64,000 nt of DNA from Verrucomicrobiaceae bacterium (GTDB taxonomy: Bacteria; Verrucomicrobiota; Verrucomicrobiia; Verrucomicrobiales; DEV007). Positions 27,831-38,460 of the stretch are shown in pieces. The stretch's first letter is position 1. Each line of letters begins with the position of its first letter. The position numbers and the translations under genes were made by a program. Where the stretch lies: the NCBI GenBank assembly GCA_004211885.1, contig SHBV01000007.1, positions 1 to 64,000 on the forward strand. The letters are read 5' to 3'. The notes beneath the pieces were generated by a model. It was given only the letters and a program-made list of their open reading frames with translations, searched no databases and was not told the DNA's origin.

Positions 27831-29528
27831 CTATGTGCCTTTGGTTTTGGTTTGAGTGGTTTCTTGATTTGCAGATAAGGACACGAAGTGCGCGTCTCTC
27901 AGCTCAATTGCACAGGGAAATATTAGTCTTCCCTGAAAATTAACTTTGAGCTCCAGTTCTGATCCTGGCTCAATCATTATTTGTATGAGCTGTTCTTTGG
28001 AGTCAGGATCAATGTTAGTTGTCGTATTTTTGTCTAACGTGCCTAGTGAAGTGATCACCGAACCTCTGTTCCCTTGTCCAGGAGCTATGGTCGAGCGGAA
28101 TATGATTTTTCCAGGGCTCAGTTCTGGAACAGAATAGGTTATCCGTGACTCGGGGTTAACTTTTAACGAAGTGATTGAGGATTTTAAAGATTTGATCAGC
28201 TTCGGCGATGGTGGAGGTATGATTGGCCCGATGGCCTTGTATGTCTTGGCTCTGAGGTCGGACAACCAAGCGACATTTTTAGGTCTGCGTTTCAGACTGT
28301 GGATTCCATTCAGGGGAAATCGAAGCTTTCCAACAATGTCATGAGTCATGGAAAGATGATCTCCTGCCTCATCGATGATCACTTCACCACGTATCCTTGA
28401 TCCGTCCGCTAGGGCCAGTTCATCTCTGTTATTAGTTTCTTGTGCTCCTTGATTACTTACAACGTAGCGTCTAATGCCTTGTCGAGGTATGGGGATGATT
28501 CCTAAGGGACTTTCAATGGCGATGTCCTTTTCCCTGATCCAGATGAGTTTACCTGGAATAGGTTCTCCCTGAATTCGGTACAGTGTACTTGGTTGGGTTC
28601 CGTTATCAGGGCCCTTTTCTTTCTTATTAAATTCGAGCATCGAGATTTGGTTCAATGGGATAGATTGGTTCCCCGCAAAGCTGGTTTGGACGCTAATATT
28701 TTGGTCCTCGATACCTGTAATCTTACCGTGCCAAACTTCGCCATTTCTGAGTCGGATAAAGTCCGCATTTCCCTGAAATGTGACGGGCCTGTTGGTGAAA
28801 ATACTTAATGTATTTTCAAATGAGGTTGATTCATTTTTGTCATTGGTGATTTTGCCTTCCTTTAAGTTAAATGGCCCACTGATTCTTTTTCCTGAATCAA
28901 TGAGCTGAGCAAAACCTGAATCAATCGCTGTGATTACAGGAAGATTAGAAATTGTTCTTTTTCCTTTGTTCTGATCAGTTTGAACTATCTGGTCCAAGTT
29001 GATGTGGCCCCAGATACTTGTCGCGTTGTCAATGATTTGAAATCTAGCTTCTTTATTTATAAATTCTCTAACGTCAAAGCTCACCGACTCAAAAATATCC
29101 GAATCATTTCCAGTGACCGTTCTGGTCACTTTTCCTTCAACTATTAAGTTGGCCTGTAGCTTTGTTTCCGAGGATCCTCCGCTCAGCAAAAAGGAAATGA
29201 AAGGTTTCTGAATCTGAAAAGGAGGGCTAGTGAGTGACCCGACCGATTTAGGATTTTCGGTCACGCTGGTCAAAAACCATTTACCTTCATGGCGGCCCAC
29301 TCTGGCTCTTAATTTTCTCGATCCATGACTGTATTCACGGTTGAATGCATCGCCCTGAAATTGCCATCCCCATGCCCTCATTCTGCCAAGGTCCTTCTGC
29401 TCAAAGTTAGTGATGAGAAGGTCCCCATTAGCTAATTGGGTAGAGGTAGGATCGTCCGCTTCCTTTGCGGAAGAGACGTGACAGTTTGCGGCGATAACCA
29501 ACGCGATTATTGTCAGGCTTTTTGTCAC
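27831..29528 (-). CDS. secreted NPCBM-like/beta-rich protein
   Basis: 565 residues with a short signal peptide (SLTIIALVIAANCHVSSA). The N-terminal domain (about 30-185, NGDLLITNFEQKDLGRMRAWGWQFQGDAF...FISFLLSGGSS..WGHINLDQI) looks like a jelly-roll domain seen beside glycoside hydrolases. Three small beta modules follow, each with a Gly-x-I/L-x-G pattern (RNGEVWHGKITGI, GEPIPGKLIWI, DGSRIRGEVII). The C-terminal 130 residues (YSVPELSPGKIIFRSTIAPGQG...RLIFPCAIELRDAHFVSL) resemble NPCBM/NEW2 carbohydrate-binding domains. A glycan-binding periplasmic role is inferred. The start is GTG at 29528, eight bases after the DUF58 stop. Confidence 0.75.
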   Translation of the reverse strand: MTKSLTIIALVIAANCHVSSAKEADDPTSTQLANGDLLITNFEQKDLGRMRAWGWQFQGDAFNREYSHGSRKLRARVGRHEGKWFLTSVTENPKSVGSLTSPPFQIQKPFISFLLSGGSSETKLQANLIVEGKVTRTVTGNDSDIFESVSFDVREFINKEARFQIIDNATSIWGHINLDQIVQTDQNKGKRTISNLPVITAIDSGFAQLIDSGKRISGPFNLKEGKITNDKNESTSFENTLSIFTNRPVTFQGNADFIRLRNGEVWHGKITGIEDQNISVQTSFAGNQSIPLNQISMLEFNKKEKGPDNGTQPSTLYRIQGEPIPGKLIWIREKDIAIESPLGIIPIPRQGIRRYVVSNQGAQETNNRDELALADGSRIRGEVIIDEAGDHLSMTHDIVGKLRFPLNGIHSLKRRPKNVAWLSDLRAKTYKAIGPIIPPPSPKLIKSLKSSITSLKVNPESRITYSVPELSPGKIIFRSTIAPGQGNRGSVITSLGTLDKNTTTNIDPDSKEQLIQIMIEPGSELELKVNFQGRLIFPCAIELRDAHFVSLSANQETTQTKTKGT

Positions 29529-29536
29529 TCTATTTT

Positions 29537-30448
29537 TTACCTAGATTTTGCCATTGCCGTTCTGCGGAGCAGGTAATCGGAGATGGTTTTTTCTACAGGA
29601 TCTTTAGTGTTAACTAGGACGTAGTCGACTTCGTTCTTTGCGCAGGCACTCTTAATTTCGCCAATAAATGATTCCAGCTCTTTGAGATAATTTTCTCTTA
29701 TCCTAGCGGGTTGAGTCACGAGTTCACCTTCACCTTCGAGTCCCAAGAATTTCCACATTCCACTCAATGGAAAGTTTAACTCATAGTCATCTAGGATGTG
29801 AAAGAGGATCACGTTATGTCCACCATACCGAAGATGGCTGAGGCCATTCATAAACTCTTCGGTACTATCGAAGAGGTCCGAGAAAAGCATCACAAAACCT
29901 CTCTTACTCATGCGGTGAGCAAAGTCGTGCAAGATACCTCCTACATTAGTTCGTGGACGCGGTTCAAGAAGTTCGAGTTGGTCTGAGATGTCATTGAGGA
30001 CACTCATGTTGCTCTTTGGATTGACGTAATTATTAAGTTCACCATCGAACATGCCCACGCCGGCCGAGTCTCCCTGATCAACTGTCAGGTAAGCTAGGCT
30101 CGCTGCCATGAACTTGGCGTACTCGAGCTTTGTCAGTCCATTCGAGTTTGAACCATAAGTCATTGATTTACTGCCATCGACAAGCAGATTGGCAATGAAG
30201 TTGGTCTCCGCGTCGAACTGTTTAATATAGTAGCGATTGAATCTGGCATAGGCTTTCCAGTCAATGTGACGAGTTTCATCACCTGGAACGTATTGCCTGT
30301 AGGCTGAAAATTCACTACTAATGCCTCTGGCGGGGCTCTTGTGTGAGCCGATCCTTAGCCCTTCAACGACCTGCCTCGCAACGATTTCGAGGTTACCGAT
30401 CTTCTTGAGCTGTTCAGGATCTAGATATTTTTTCTTATGCTGCGCCAT
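29537..30448 (-). CDS. DUF58 family protein with VWA-like fold
   Basis: 303 residues. It carries the DUF58 signature SEFSAYRQYVPGDETRHIDWKAYARFNRYYIKQFDAETN (written here as a family description; key part PGDETRHIDWKAYAR at about 50-65). The VWA-like LLVDGSKSMTYGS follows with an intact DxSxS metal site, then FVMLFSDLFDST. There is no membrane helix, so the protein is cytoplasmic. DUF58 proteins are the standard partner of MoxR ATPases. Its ATG at 30448 lies 14 bases inside the moxR reading frame, so the two are translationally coupled. Confidence 0.92.
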   Translation of the reverse strand: MAQHKKKYLDPEQLKKIGNLEIVARQVVEGLRIGSHKSPARGISSEFSAYRQYVPGDETRHIDWKAYARFNRYYIKQFDAETNFIANLLVDGSKSMTYGSNSNGLTKLEYAKFMAASLAYLTVDQGDSAGVGMFDGELNNYVNPKSNMSVLNDISDQLELLEPRPRTNVGGILHDFAHRMSKRGFVMLFSDLFDSTEEFMNGLSHLRYGGHNVILFHILDDYELNFPLSGMWKFLGLEGEGELVTQPARIRENYLKELESFIGEIKSACAKNEVDYVLVNTKDPVEKTISDYLLRRTAMAKSR

Positions 30449-31520
30449 GGAGTTCTTCGCCCTCAGGTGTCACTTCAATGAGTTGTTCAATTATTGAGTC
30501 AGTCGTTTCTCCGTCTGACTGGGCAAGGAAGTTCAATCCCATGCGATGGCGAAGGACTGGCTTAGCAAGAGCCTTAATGTCATCCATGGAAACATTGATA
30601 TTACCGTTCAGGGCAGCTCTGGCCTTGGCTCCGGTGATGAGGTTAAGGCAAGCTCTTGGCCCGCATCCCCAGGACACATAGTCCTTCACAGCATCAATAT
30701 TGTTGTCTTCATCTGGTCTAGTGTTGCGAACTAAGGTCGCAACATATTGATACAAATGCGGAGTCACATGAATTCTTGAGACGACGTCCTGTAGCTTGAG
30801 GATCTCGGCTTTCTTAAGAACGGATGATAATGCGGAACTCACTCCAGAAGTTACTGACTTCATGATTTCAATTTCTTCATCGAACGTTGGATAATCGACA
30901 TGGATCTTGAACATGAAACGGTCAAGCTGAGCTTCAGGAAGTGAATAAGTGCCTTCTTGTTCGAGAGGGTTCTGAGTAGCTAGTACGAAGAAAGGAGCGT
31001 CGAGTGTGTAATCGTCACCGCCGGCCGATACTTGCTTCTCCTGCATAGCTTCTAGGAGCGCTGCCTGTGTCTTTGGAGGGGTCCGGTTAATTTCGTCTGC
31101 AAGGACCATATTTGCAAAAATTGGCCCCTTGCTGAACTGGAACTGGCGCTTCCCGGAAACAGGATCATCTTGAAGGACTTCTGAACCGGTGATGTCTGAA
31201 GGCATGAGGTCAGGAGTGAACTGTATTCTCTTGAAGGAAAGAGAAAGGCATTCAGCGATTGAGCTAACAAGTAAAGTTTTGGCAAGGCCAGGAACGCCTT
31301 CAAGTAATGCGTGACCTCGTGAGAAAATTGCTATCAATGTTTCTTCAATAACATTATCCATACCAACGATGGTCTTGCTCAGTTCGGCCCTCAGTTTATC
31401 ATTGGCTTTTCCGAGATCTTTTACGGCTTGCAGGTCACCTTTGGTCCCCGTGGCGTTGGATGGTGCTTTCTTAGCAGCCTTCTTTTTAGTCGTTGCTTTT
31501 TTTGCAGCTTTTTTGGTCAT
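30435..31520 (-). CDS. MoxR-family AAA+ ATPase
   Basis: 361 residues, first gene of the ten-gene operon. Walker A is GVPGLAKT, Walker B is VLADEINRTPPKTQAALLEAM, and the sensor region reads ATQNPLEQEGTYSLPEAQLDRFMFK, all typical of MoxR. The family acts as a cytoplasmic chaperone that remodels or inserts metal into VWA-containing partners; five of the nine following genes have VWA or envelope domains. The N-terminal 33 residues are Lys/Ala-rich (KKAAKKATTKKKAAKKA) and unlike the usual start; this may be a charged tail that contacts membrane or nucleic acid. The leader has no Shine-Dalgarno-like sequence. Confidence 0.93.
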   Translation of the reverse strand: MTKKAAKKATTKKKAAKKAPSNATGTKGDLQAVKDLGKANDKLRAELSKTIVGMDNVIEETLIAIFSRGHALLEGVPGLAKTLLVSSIAECLSLSFKRIQFTPDLMPSDITGSEVLQDDPVSGKRQFQFSKGPIFANMVLADEINRTPPKTQAALLEAMQEKQVSAGGDDYTLDAPFFVLATQNPLEQEGTYSLPEAQLDRFMFKIHVDYPTFDEEIEIMKSVTSGVSSALSSVLKKAEILKLQDVVSRIHVTPHLYQYVATLVRNTRPDEDNNIDAVKDYVSWGCGPRACLNLITGAKARAALNGNINVSMDDIKALAKPVLRHRMGLNFLAQSDGETTDSIIEQLIEVTPEGEELHGAA

Positions 31521-31696
31521 GGATTTATTAGTTTCTTGATGTGATTATTTGGGGATTCTTTCCTAATTGTATTTTTTTGGTAAGATTAAAGTAATTGATG
31601 TCCTCAGTGCCTTAATTCTTAACAGATAATTAATAGGTAAATTGTTAAAACCCGATTTTTTACATACTGAGATATATTTATGGGTTTTGTGAAGAC

Positions 31697-31729
31697 AAAA
31701 AAGGCACGCCATGAGAATGGCGTGCCTTT
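31697..31729 (-). terminator. strong intrinsic terminator of groEL
   Basis: A perfect stem (AAGGCACGCCAT at 31701-31712 with ATGGCGTGCCTT at 31717-31728, loop GAGA) is followed on the minus strand by six T residues. It lies 36 bases after the groEL stop. Confidence 0.88.
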
Positions 31730-31764
31730 GTGATTATGTTAATTCTAATAGAATTGACTAGGAA

Positions 31765-33408
<1,644 letters not shown>

Positions 33409-33446
33409 TTAATTAAATTTTTTGTTGAGGTTTTCTTAGAGTTTAT

Positions 33447-33740
33447 TTATCCGATAATTGCTAGGATGTCGACCTCGTTAACGATGAGGAGATCCTTGCC
33501 GTCTATCTTGATGTCAGTGCCGCCATATTTGGAGATCAGCACCTTGTCTTTCTTTTTCACGGTGAAGTTGTATTCGTTCCCGTTTTCGTCTTTGCCGCCG
33601 GTGCCGAGTCCTACGACTTGGGCCTCCTGAGGCTTTTCCTTGGCGGTATCGGGAATGATGATTCCACCTGAGGACTGTTCTTCCTCTTCCAGGCGTTTGA
33701 TTAGGACGCGCGGTCCGAGTGGTTGGATTTTAGTAGCCAT
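33447..33740 (-). CDS. groES: 10 kDa co-chaperonin GroES
   Basis: 97 residues, complete. It has [17 protein letters not shown], the mobile loop [26 protein letters not shown] and [21 protein letters not shown]. It caps GroEL. It sits 50 bases upstream of groEL and 105 bases downstream of dnaK, consistent with a shared or stress-linked transcript. The 48 bases before the ATG contain almost no G (ACAAACAAAATAAACTAAC), with no ribosome-binding motif. Confidence 0.96.
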   Translation of the reverse strand: MATKIQPLGPRVLIKRLEEEEQSSGGIIIPDTAKEKPQEAQVVGLGTGGKDENGNEYNFTVKKKDKVLISKYGGTDIKIDGKDLLIVNEVDILAIIG

Positions 33741-33845
33741 TTTTGTTAGTTACTTTGTTAGTTTATTTTGTTTGTTTTATTTGATTGGATCCGCATGGGC
33801 GGAGTTTAGATTCGTTCGCCGGCGGACGGCGGACGGAGATTATTG
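33741..33845 (-). other. dnaK-groES spacer with GC-rich repeats
   Basis: The half near dnaK has two copies of GTCCGCC and a small hairpin (CCGC-CCAT-GCGG). The half near groES is a G-poor leader. No T-run follows the hairpin, so it is more likely an RNA processing or stability element than a terminator. This is seen by eye only. Confidence 0.35.
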
Positions 33846-35765
33846 TTATTTTTCTTCATCAACGACTTCGGCCTCTACGACCTTTCCTTTAGCAGGTTTA
33901 GGTTCATCATCTGTACCTTCAGGAGGAGGTGCGCTTTCTGTTGTTGTTTGAGGATTTTGTTCTGCGTAAAATTTCTGAGCTAACGGCATGAATGCGTTCT
34001 GCAGTTCTTCCTGTCCTGACTTAATAGATTCAATGTCGTCCTTTTCAATTGCTTCTTTGAGTTTACTGATTGATTCCTCGACTGGCTTCGTTTCCTCTTC
34101 AGTCAGTTTGTCTTTATGTTCTTTGAGTTGTTTCTCACATTCGTGAGCCAGTGACTCTGCCTGGTTCTTAGTTTCGACAGATTCCTTACGTTTCTTATCC
34201 TCTTCGGCATGCTTTTCAGCTTCCTGCTTTGCTGTTTCAATTTCCTCTTCACTTAGACCACTGGATCCCTCGATGGATATCTTTTGTTCTTTTCCGCTAC
34301 CTTTGTCCTTCGCGGATACGTGCAGGATACCATTCGCATCAATGTCAAAGGTGACTTCAATTTGTGGAGTTCCTCTTTGTGCTGGGGGAATACCGTCTAG
34401 TCTGAAGTTTCCTAGTAACTTATTGTCACTGAACATTGATCTTTCGCCCTGACATATACGTATATCAACGGCCGGTTGATTGTCGGAGGCAGTGGAAAAT
34501 ACCTGACTGTATTTCTTAGGAATAGTGGTATTTTTCTCGATCATCGGAGTTGCGATTGCACCTTCAGTCTCGATGGAGAGGCTCAGCGGTGTCACGTCAA
34601 GGAGGAGCACATCTTTAACGTCTCCCTGAAGTACTCCGCCCTGAATAGCTGCTCCCATAGAAACGACCTCGTCCGGGTTCACTCCTTGGTGAGGATCTTT
34701 TCCTGCTATTTCGCGAGCAATTTCCACGACCTTTGGCATGCGGGTCATTCCCCCGACCAGAACTAGTTCACTTATATCTGAAGGGCTGATCTTTGCTTCC
34801 TTGAAGCATTTATCTACTGGTGACTTTGTCCTGCTAAAGAGATCGTCCGTCATCTGTTCAAGCTTGGACCTGCTCAGTTCTTTTTGAATGTGTTTTGGGC
34901 CAGTCTGATCAGCAGTAACGAATGGCAAGTTGATTTCGTATGTTTGTGCTGATGATAAAGCGATCTTGGCTTTTTCAGCTTCTTCTTTGATCCTTTGCAT
35001 TGCGTCTGGCTGACCCGAAAGATCTATGCCGCTCTCGGATTTGAATTCTGCAACGACCCAGTCTATGATGGCATTATCCCAGTCGTCTCCTCCGAGCTGA
35101 GTATCACCATTAGTTGCGAGTACCTCGAAAACTCCTTCGCCAATTTCTAATACTGAGATGTCAAAGGTTCCACCACCTAAGTCGTAAACAGCGATCCTCT
35201 CATCGCTTTTCTTGTCGAGTCCGTAAGCTAGTGAAGCGGCGGTAGGCTCGTTGATGATTCTGCGAACTTTAAGGCCTGCAATTTCGCCGGCAGCCTTGGT
35301 AGCATTTCTCTGTGAATCGTTAAAGTAAGCCGGAACAGTGATGACGGCCTCTGTGATTGTTTCACCGAGTTTAGCTTCCGCATCGGATTTTAATTTTCCG
35401 AGAACCATTGCTGCGATTTCCTGAGGGCTATAAGTTTTCTTTTCGCCATCAACTTCAACTTCGATGTGAGCGTCTCCGTTTTCGGATTCAACAATTTTGT
35501 ATGGGGCCCTTTTATCAGAATCGGAAAGTTCAGAAAATTTGCGTCCGATGAGCCTCTTAGCTGAGAAGATAGTATTGGCCGGATTGGTTATTGCTTGGCG
35601 TTTAGCGGCTTGTCCAACGACTCGTTCGCCTCCCTTAGTAAATGCAACTACGGAAGGTGTTGTGCGTGCTCCTTCGGAATTTTCCAGGACTGTGGGTTCT
35701 CCAGCTTCCATTACGGCCATGCAGGAGTTCGTTGTTCCAAGATCAATGCCTAAAATTTTACTCAT
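33846..35765 (-). CDS. dnaK: chaperone protein DnaK (Hsp70)
   Basis: 639 residues from the ATG at 35765, where the family start [20 protein letters not shown] lies. A 26-residue upstream in-frame extension is not family sequence and was rejected. Other landmarks are [64 protein letters not shown] and the substrate-domain [11 protein letters not shown]. The C-terminal tail is acidic ([11 protein letters not shown]). It is the cytoplasmic Hsp70. It opens the dnaK-groES-groEL group; dnaJ and grpE are not adjacent. Confidence 0.97.
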   Translation of the reverse strand: MSKILGIDLGTTNSCMAVMEAGEPTVLENSEGARTTPSVVAFTKGGERVVGQAAKRQAITNPANTIFSAKRLIGRKFSELSDSDKRAPYKIVESENGDAHIEVEVDGEKKTYSPQEIAAMVLGKLKSDAEAKLGETITEAVITVPAYFNDSQRNATKAAGEIAGLKVRRIINEPTAASLAYGLDKKSDERIAVYDLGGGTFDISVLEIGEGVFEVLATNGDTQLGGDDWDNAIIDWVVAEFKSESGIDLSGQPDAMQRIKEEAEKAKIALSSAQTYEINLPFVTADQTGPKHIQKELSRSKLEQMTDDLFSRTKSPVDKCFKEAKISPSDISELVLVGGMTRMPKVVEIAREIAGKDPHQGVNPDEVVSMGAAIQGGVLQGDVKDVLLLDVTPLSLSIETEGAIATPMIEKNTTIPKKYSQVFSTASDNQPAVDIRICQGERSMFSDNKLLGNFRLDGIPPAQRGTPQIEVTFDIDANGILHVSAKDKGSGKEQKISIEGSSGLSEEEIETAKQEAEKHAEEDKKRKESVETKNQAESLAHECEKQLKEHKDKLTEEETKPVEESISKLKEAIEKDDIESIKSGQEELQNAFMPLAQKFYAEQNPQTTTESAPPPEGTDDEPKPAKGKVVEAEVVDEEK

Positions 35766-35821
35766 TTTGTTGTAGTGTTTTATTTCAATTTCACGGACAT
35801 TTCCGTGCATTAGACTTATAT

Positions 35822-35837
35822 CGCACTTGTCATGCCA
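35822..35837 (-). promoter_or_regulatory. candidate sigma-54-like promoter upstream of dnaK
   Basis: The minus strand reads TGGCATGACAAGTGCG. The GG and GC pairs have the -24/-12 spacing of ten bases. It is 57 bases before the dnaK ATG. One mismatch lies in the TTGC half, and no activator site was found. It could be chance. Confidence 0.2.
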
Positions 35838-36007
35838 AACCACTTTAAGTATTTATATAATGCTGATTACCAATGATATATGGGAATTCAGAGTAAATAT
35901 AGTTGAGGCATAAATTCACCTAAAAGAGTCAATGTGACACACTCTCAAGAGACACAATGACACAAGTGCAATTTGCGGTTAGACGAATAGCATTCATATT
36001 AGGGGCC

Positions 36008-36256
36008 ATGGAAGAGCCAAAAATAGCCGCTAAGAATTCTATACCTGTTGATGTTGAAGAAGGAAAAAAATATTTCTTTTGTTCCTGCGGAAGCTCAAAG
36101 AACCAACCGTTTTGTGATGGGGCTCACTCTGGAACAGAATTTAGCCCCATTGCATTTGTTGCGGAAAAGACTGGAACAGCTTATTTCTGCCAATGCAAGA
36201 GGAGTGGAAAAGTTCCTTACTGTGATGGATCACACAATTCATTGCAGTGTGATTAG
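36008..36256 (+). CDS. double CDGSH iron-sulfur domain protein
   Basis: About 82 residues. Two CDGSH motifs of the C-x-C-x2-(S/T)-x3-P-x-C-D-G-(S/A/T)-H type are complete: CSCGSSKNQPFCDGAH and CQCKRSGKVPYCDGSH. Each binds a [2Fe-2S] cluster through three Cys and one His. These small bacterial proteins are thought to act in redox sensing or iron-sulfur transfer. The ATG at 36008 was chosen because the 17 residues from an ATG at 35957 are not part of the fold. It is divergent from dnaK, with both promoters in one 240-base gap. Confidence 0.88.
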   Translation: MEEPKIAAKNSIPVDVEEGKKYFFCSCGSSKNQPFCDGAHSGTEFSPIAFVAEKTGTAYFCQCKRSGKVPYCDGSHNSLQCD

Positions 36257-36301
36257 CATCTTTGATTTTGTTTACTAATTGGGTTAATCCCCATTCAAAG
36301 A

Positions 36302-38455
36302 ATGAGACTAAATATTTTAGTGGGAATTCTTGTTGGTGCTTTCTTTATTCAATCAGGTATTGAAGCTTCCAGTGCTGAAGAAGGTTGGAGCCAAAGTTAT
36401 TCAGCGGGTTACGAGGATCAGCAGGGATCTTTTGCCGGAGGAAGTGAGATCATGCATCTCGTTTCTCATAAAGGAAAATTGTACGCCGCGAACGGATACT
36501 GGATGGATTCCCGTTGGGTGATACCGCCGGAGGGACAAAAACAGTCAACGCAAGTCTTACGGTTAGATTCCTCTGATTCTGCTTGGCAGGTCGATCTTGA
36601 TACGGGCAAGTCCAATGGGCATGGGCTCGAATATATGAAAGGAAACGTTCTCAAATCCGTAACCTTTACCCGTGAAGGGTCGGGTAAAATGTTTACCAAA
36701 CCCGTGAACCTTCTTGTCATGGCTTCGGGATCCAACTTTGAGAAGGGGGGTGCAGTTTCCTCTTGGGTCAGAGATGATGAATTAGGCACATGGCACCATT
36801 CTCTTGTGAGGCATGGTTCGAGTGTCGGTGGTATACGCTGGGTCCCTAGAGACATGGAAATTCACACAGACAAAGTGACCGGAGAAGAAAAGATATTCAT
36901 GTCTTTGGGCAATCCAGGAATAGTGGCTGGAACTTATGACCAATCGGTCCCGGGTAAGATACGTTGGGACAGGCACCTAGAATTCCCTTTTTTAAAAGAA
37001 GGAAGTTTTAAAACAAGGCCACTCGGAATCACTGTGGCTAATGGGACCCTTTTCTTTTCCGAGGGAGGAACGATTTTCCGTAGAATAGATGGTAAAGTTC
37101 CCACTTATGCCAAGGTCCTGGACTTTCATGAAGACACAGACACAGACGTTGGAGGTATTCGCGGCCTCACTACCATAAAGAATCCTAATGGTCCGGGCCA
37201 GTCACTTTTGTTTCTCTGGGCCCCAGGCGACAGGTCCGAGTGTCAGGTGAAGAGGATTGATCCTGATGGGAAAGGGAAGTTCACAGTTCATGACGAAGTA
37301 AAACTCATTGATTTGATGAGTGCTACGCTAGGTGCTGAAGTGACCTATACTCTGGGTGCTCATAATATGATGTACCCAATCATTGATAAGGGCACTGGAG
37401 ACACTGTCCATTTAATCGGTTTTCAGGGAAACATAAGGACCAAGAAGAATCTGAGATGGAAAGGCAGTGCCCTTTATGCCGGTGCCTTGTATGCCGTGCG
37501 CCGGGAAGATCAGACGTACAAAGTTCTGGAAGTGAATAATTCATACAGACCGGGGAAGAGGCCCTTGGTTTCCCCTCGTGCCTTTTGCTTTTCTCCATTC
37601 AATGATTCTAGCCTTTTCATCGGAGGCCATGATTCGAGTCGAAAAGTTTCTGACAATATGGCCTGGATTTTCAAGGCGCCCCTCGAAGTGGCTCTTGGAA
37701 AAAGAGAAGGGACCGAAGCGAAAGTCTCAGGGAAGTTATTGAAACCTGATCCCCGCCTTCTTGGTGGGCCCGTTTATGAGTTGCGCATTTATTCGGCGAA
37801 TGAAGGGCGTTTTAGTAATCTTATTCAACGATTCAGGGAACATACCGATACTATATTTAAAAAGCATGGACTGGAACCTGTCGGCTATTGGACCCCTAAC
37901 GAAGGTCCTGCCAAGAAACGCAGACGGTTCATTTACATTTTGAAGCACCAGTCACGTTATGATGCTTACAGGAACTGGGTCAATTTTTCGAATGATAAGG
38001 ATTGGGAAAGGGTCCTCGATCAACCGAATTTTCAGGGCCTCCTTGCATCGAAGCCAAAAAGTATCTTTATGGAGGCTACTGATTATTCAAAACTTGTACA
38101 GAATGACATCGAAGGGGCTGGGGGCATTTATGAATTGCGTACTTATTTGACTAGTCCCGGCAAACTTGGGCTCTTAAATGAGCGTTTCAGAGCACATACG
38201 GCCGCTATCTTTAATCGGCATGGGATTGGAAATGTTTTCTATTGGAATGCTTTTGATGAGCCCCAATCAAAGAATACGCTCATTTATCTATTGCATCACG
38301 CGGACCGGAAACAGGCAGACACTAATTGGAGAGCTTTCATTGATGATCCGGACTGGAAAAAAGTTTTGAGGGAATCCCAGATTAACGGAGCGTTCCTTGC
38401 TCAACCCCCTGAGAGAATTTACCTAAGAGCCACTGACTTTTCCCCCTTGAAGTAG
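36302..38455 (+). CDS. secreted protein with two C-terminal NIPSNAP domains
   Basis: 717 residues with a signal peptide (MRLNILVGILVGAFFIQSGIEA). The N-terminal 470 residues look like a beta-propeller (GSEIMHLVSHKGKLYAANGYW, VANGTLFFSEGGTIFRRIDG, HNMMYPIIDKGTGD). Two NIPSNAP ferredoxin-like domains follow (about 488-595 and 606-715), both with YELR(I/T)Y and FR(E/A)HT..IF..HG. NIPSNAP domains in bacteria are often fused to exported enzymes; the function is unclear. The gene ends five bases before the convergent duplicated-repeat gene. Confidence 0.83.
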   Translation: MRLNILVGILVGAFFIQSGIEASSAEEGWSQSYSAGYEDQQGSFAGGSEIMHLVSHKGKLYAANGYWMDSRWVIPPEGQKQSTQVLRLDSSDSAWQVDLDTGKSNGHGLEYMKGNVLKSVTFTREGSGKMFTKPVNLLVMASGSNFEKGGAVSSWVRDDELGTWHHSLVRHGSSVGGIRWVPRDMEIHTDKVTGEEKIFMSLGNPGIVAGTYDQSVPGKIRWDRHLEFPFLKEGSFKTRPLGITVANGTLFFSEGGTIFRRIDGKVPTYAKVLDFHEDTDTDVGGIRGLTTIKNPNGPGQSLLFLWAPGDRSECQVKRIDPDGKGKFTVHDEVKLIDLMSATLGAEVTYTLGAHNMMYPIIDKGTGDTVHLIGFQGNIRTKKNLRWKGSALYAGALYAVRREDQTYKVLEVNNSYRPGKRPLVSPRAFCFSPFNDSSLFIGGHDSSRKVSDNMAWIFKAPLEVALGKREGTEAKVSGKLLKPDPRLLGGPVYELRIYSANEGRFSNLIQRFREHTDTIFKKHGLEPVGYWTPNEGPAKKRRRFIYILKHQSRYDAYRNWVNFSNDKDWERVLDQPNFQGLLASKPKSIFMEATDYSKLVQNDIEGAGGIYELRTYLTSPGKLGLLNERFRAHTAAIFNRHGIGNVFYWNAFDEPQSKNTLIYLLHHADRKQADTNWRAFIDDPDWKKVLRESQINGAFLAQPPERIYLRATDFSPLK

Positions 38456-38460
38456 TGCGT

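Noticed and set aside
35766-35843. 26-residue N-terminal extension of dnaK
   Set aside because: The Hsp70 family starts at [14 protein letters not shown]; the extension has no homologous pattern.
35766-35956. CIRCE heat-shock operator before dnaK
   Set aside because: No TTAGCACTC-N9-GAGTGCTAA was found there; only a weak 6-bp hairpin exists.
35936-35964. Three GACACA copies upstream of the CDGSH gene
   Set aside because: Six-base repeats in a low-complexity stretch; spacing is irregular.
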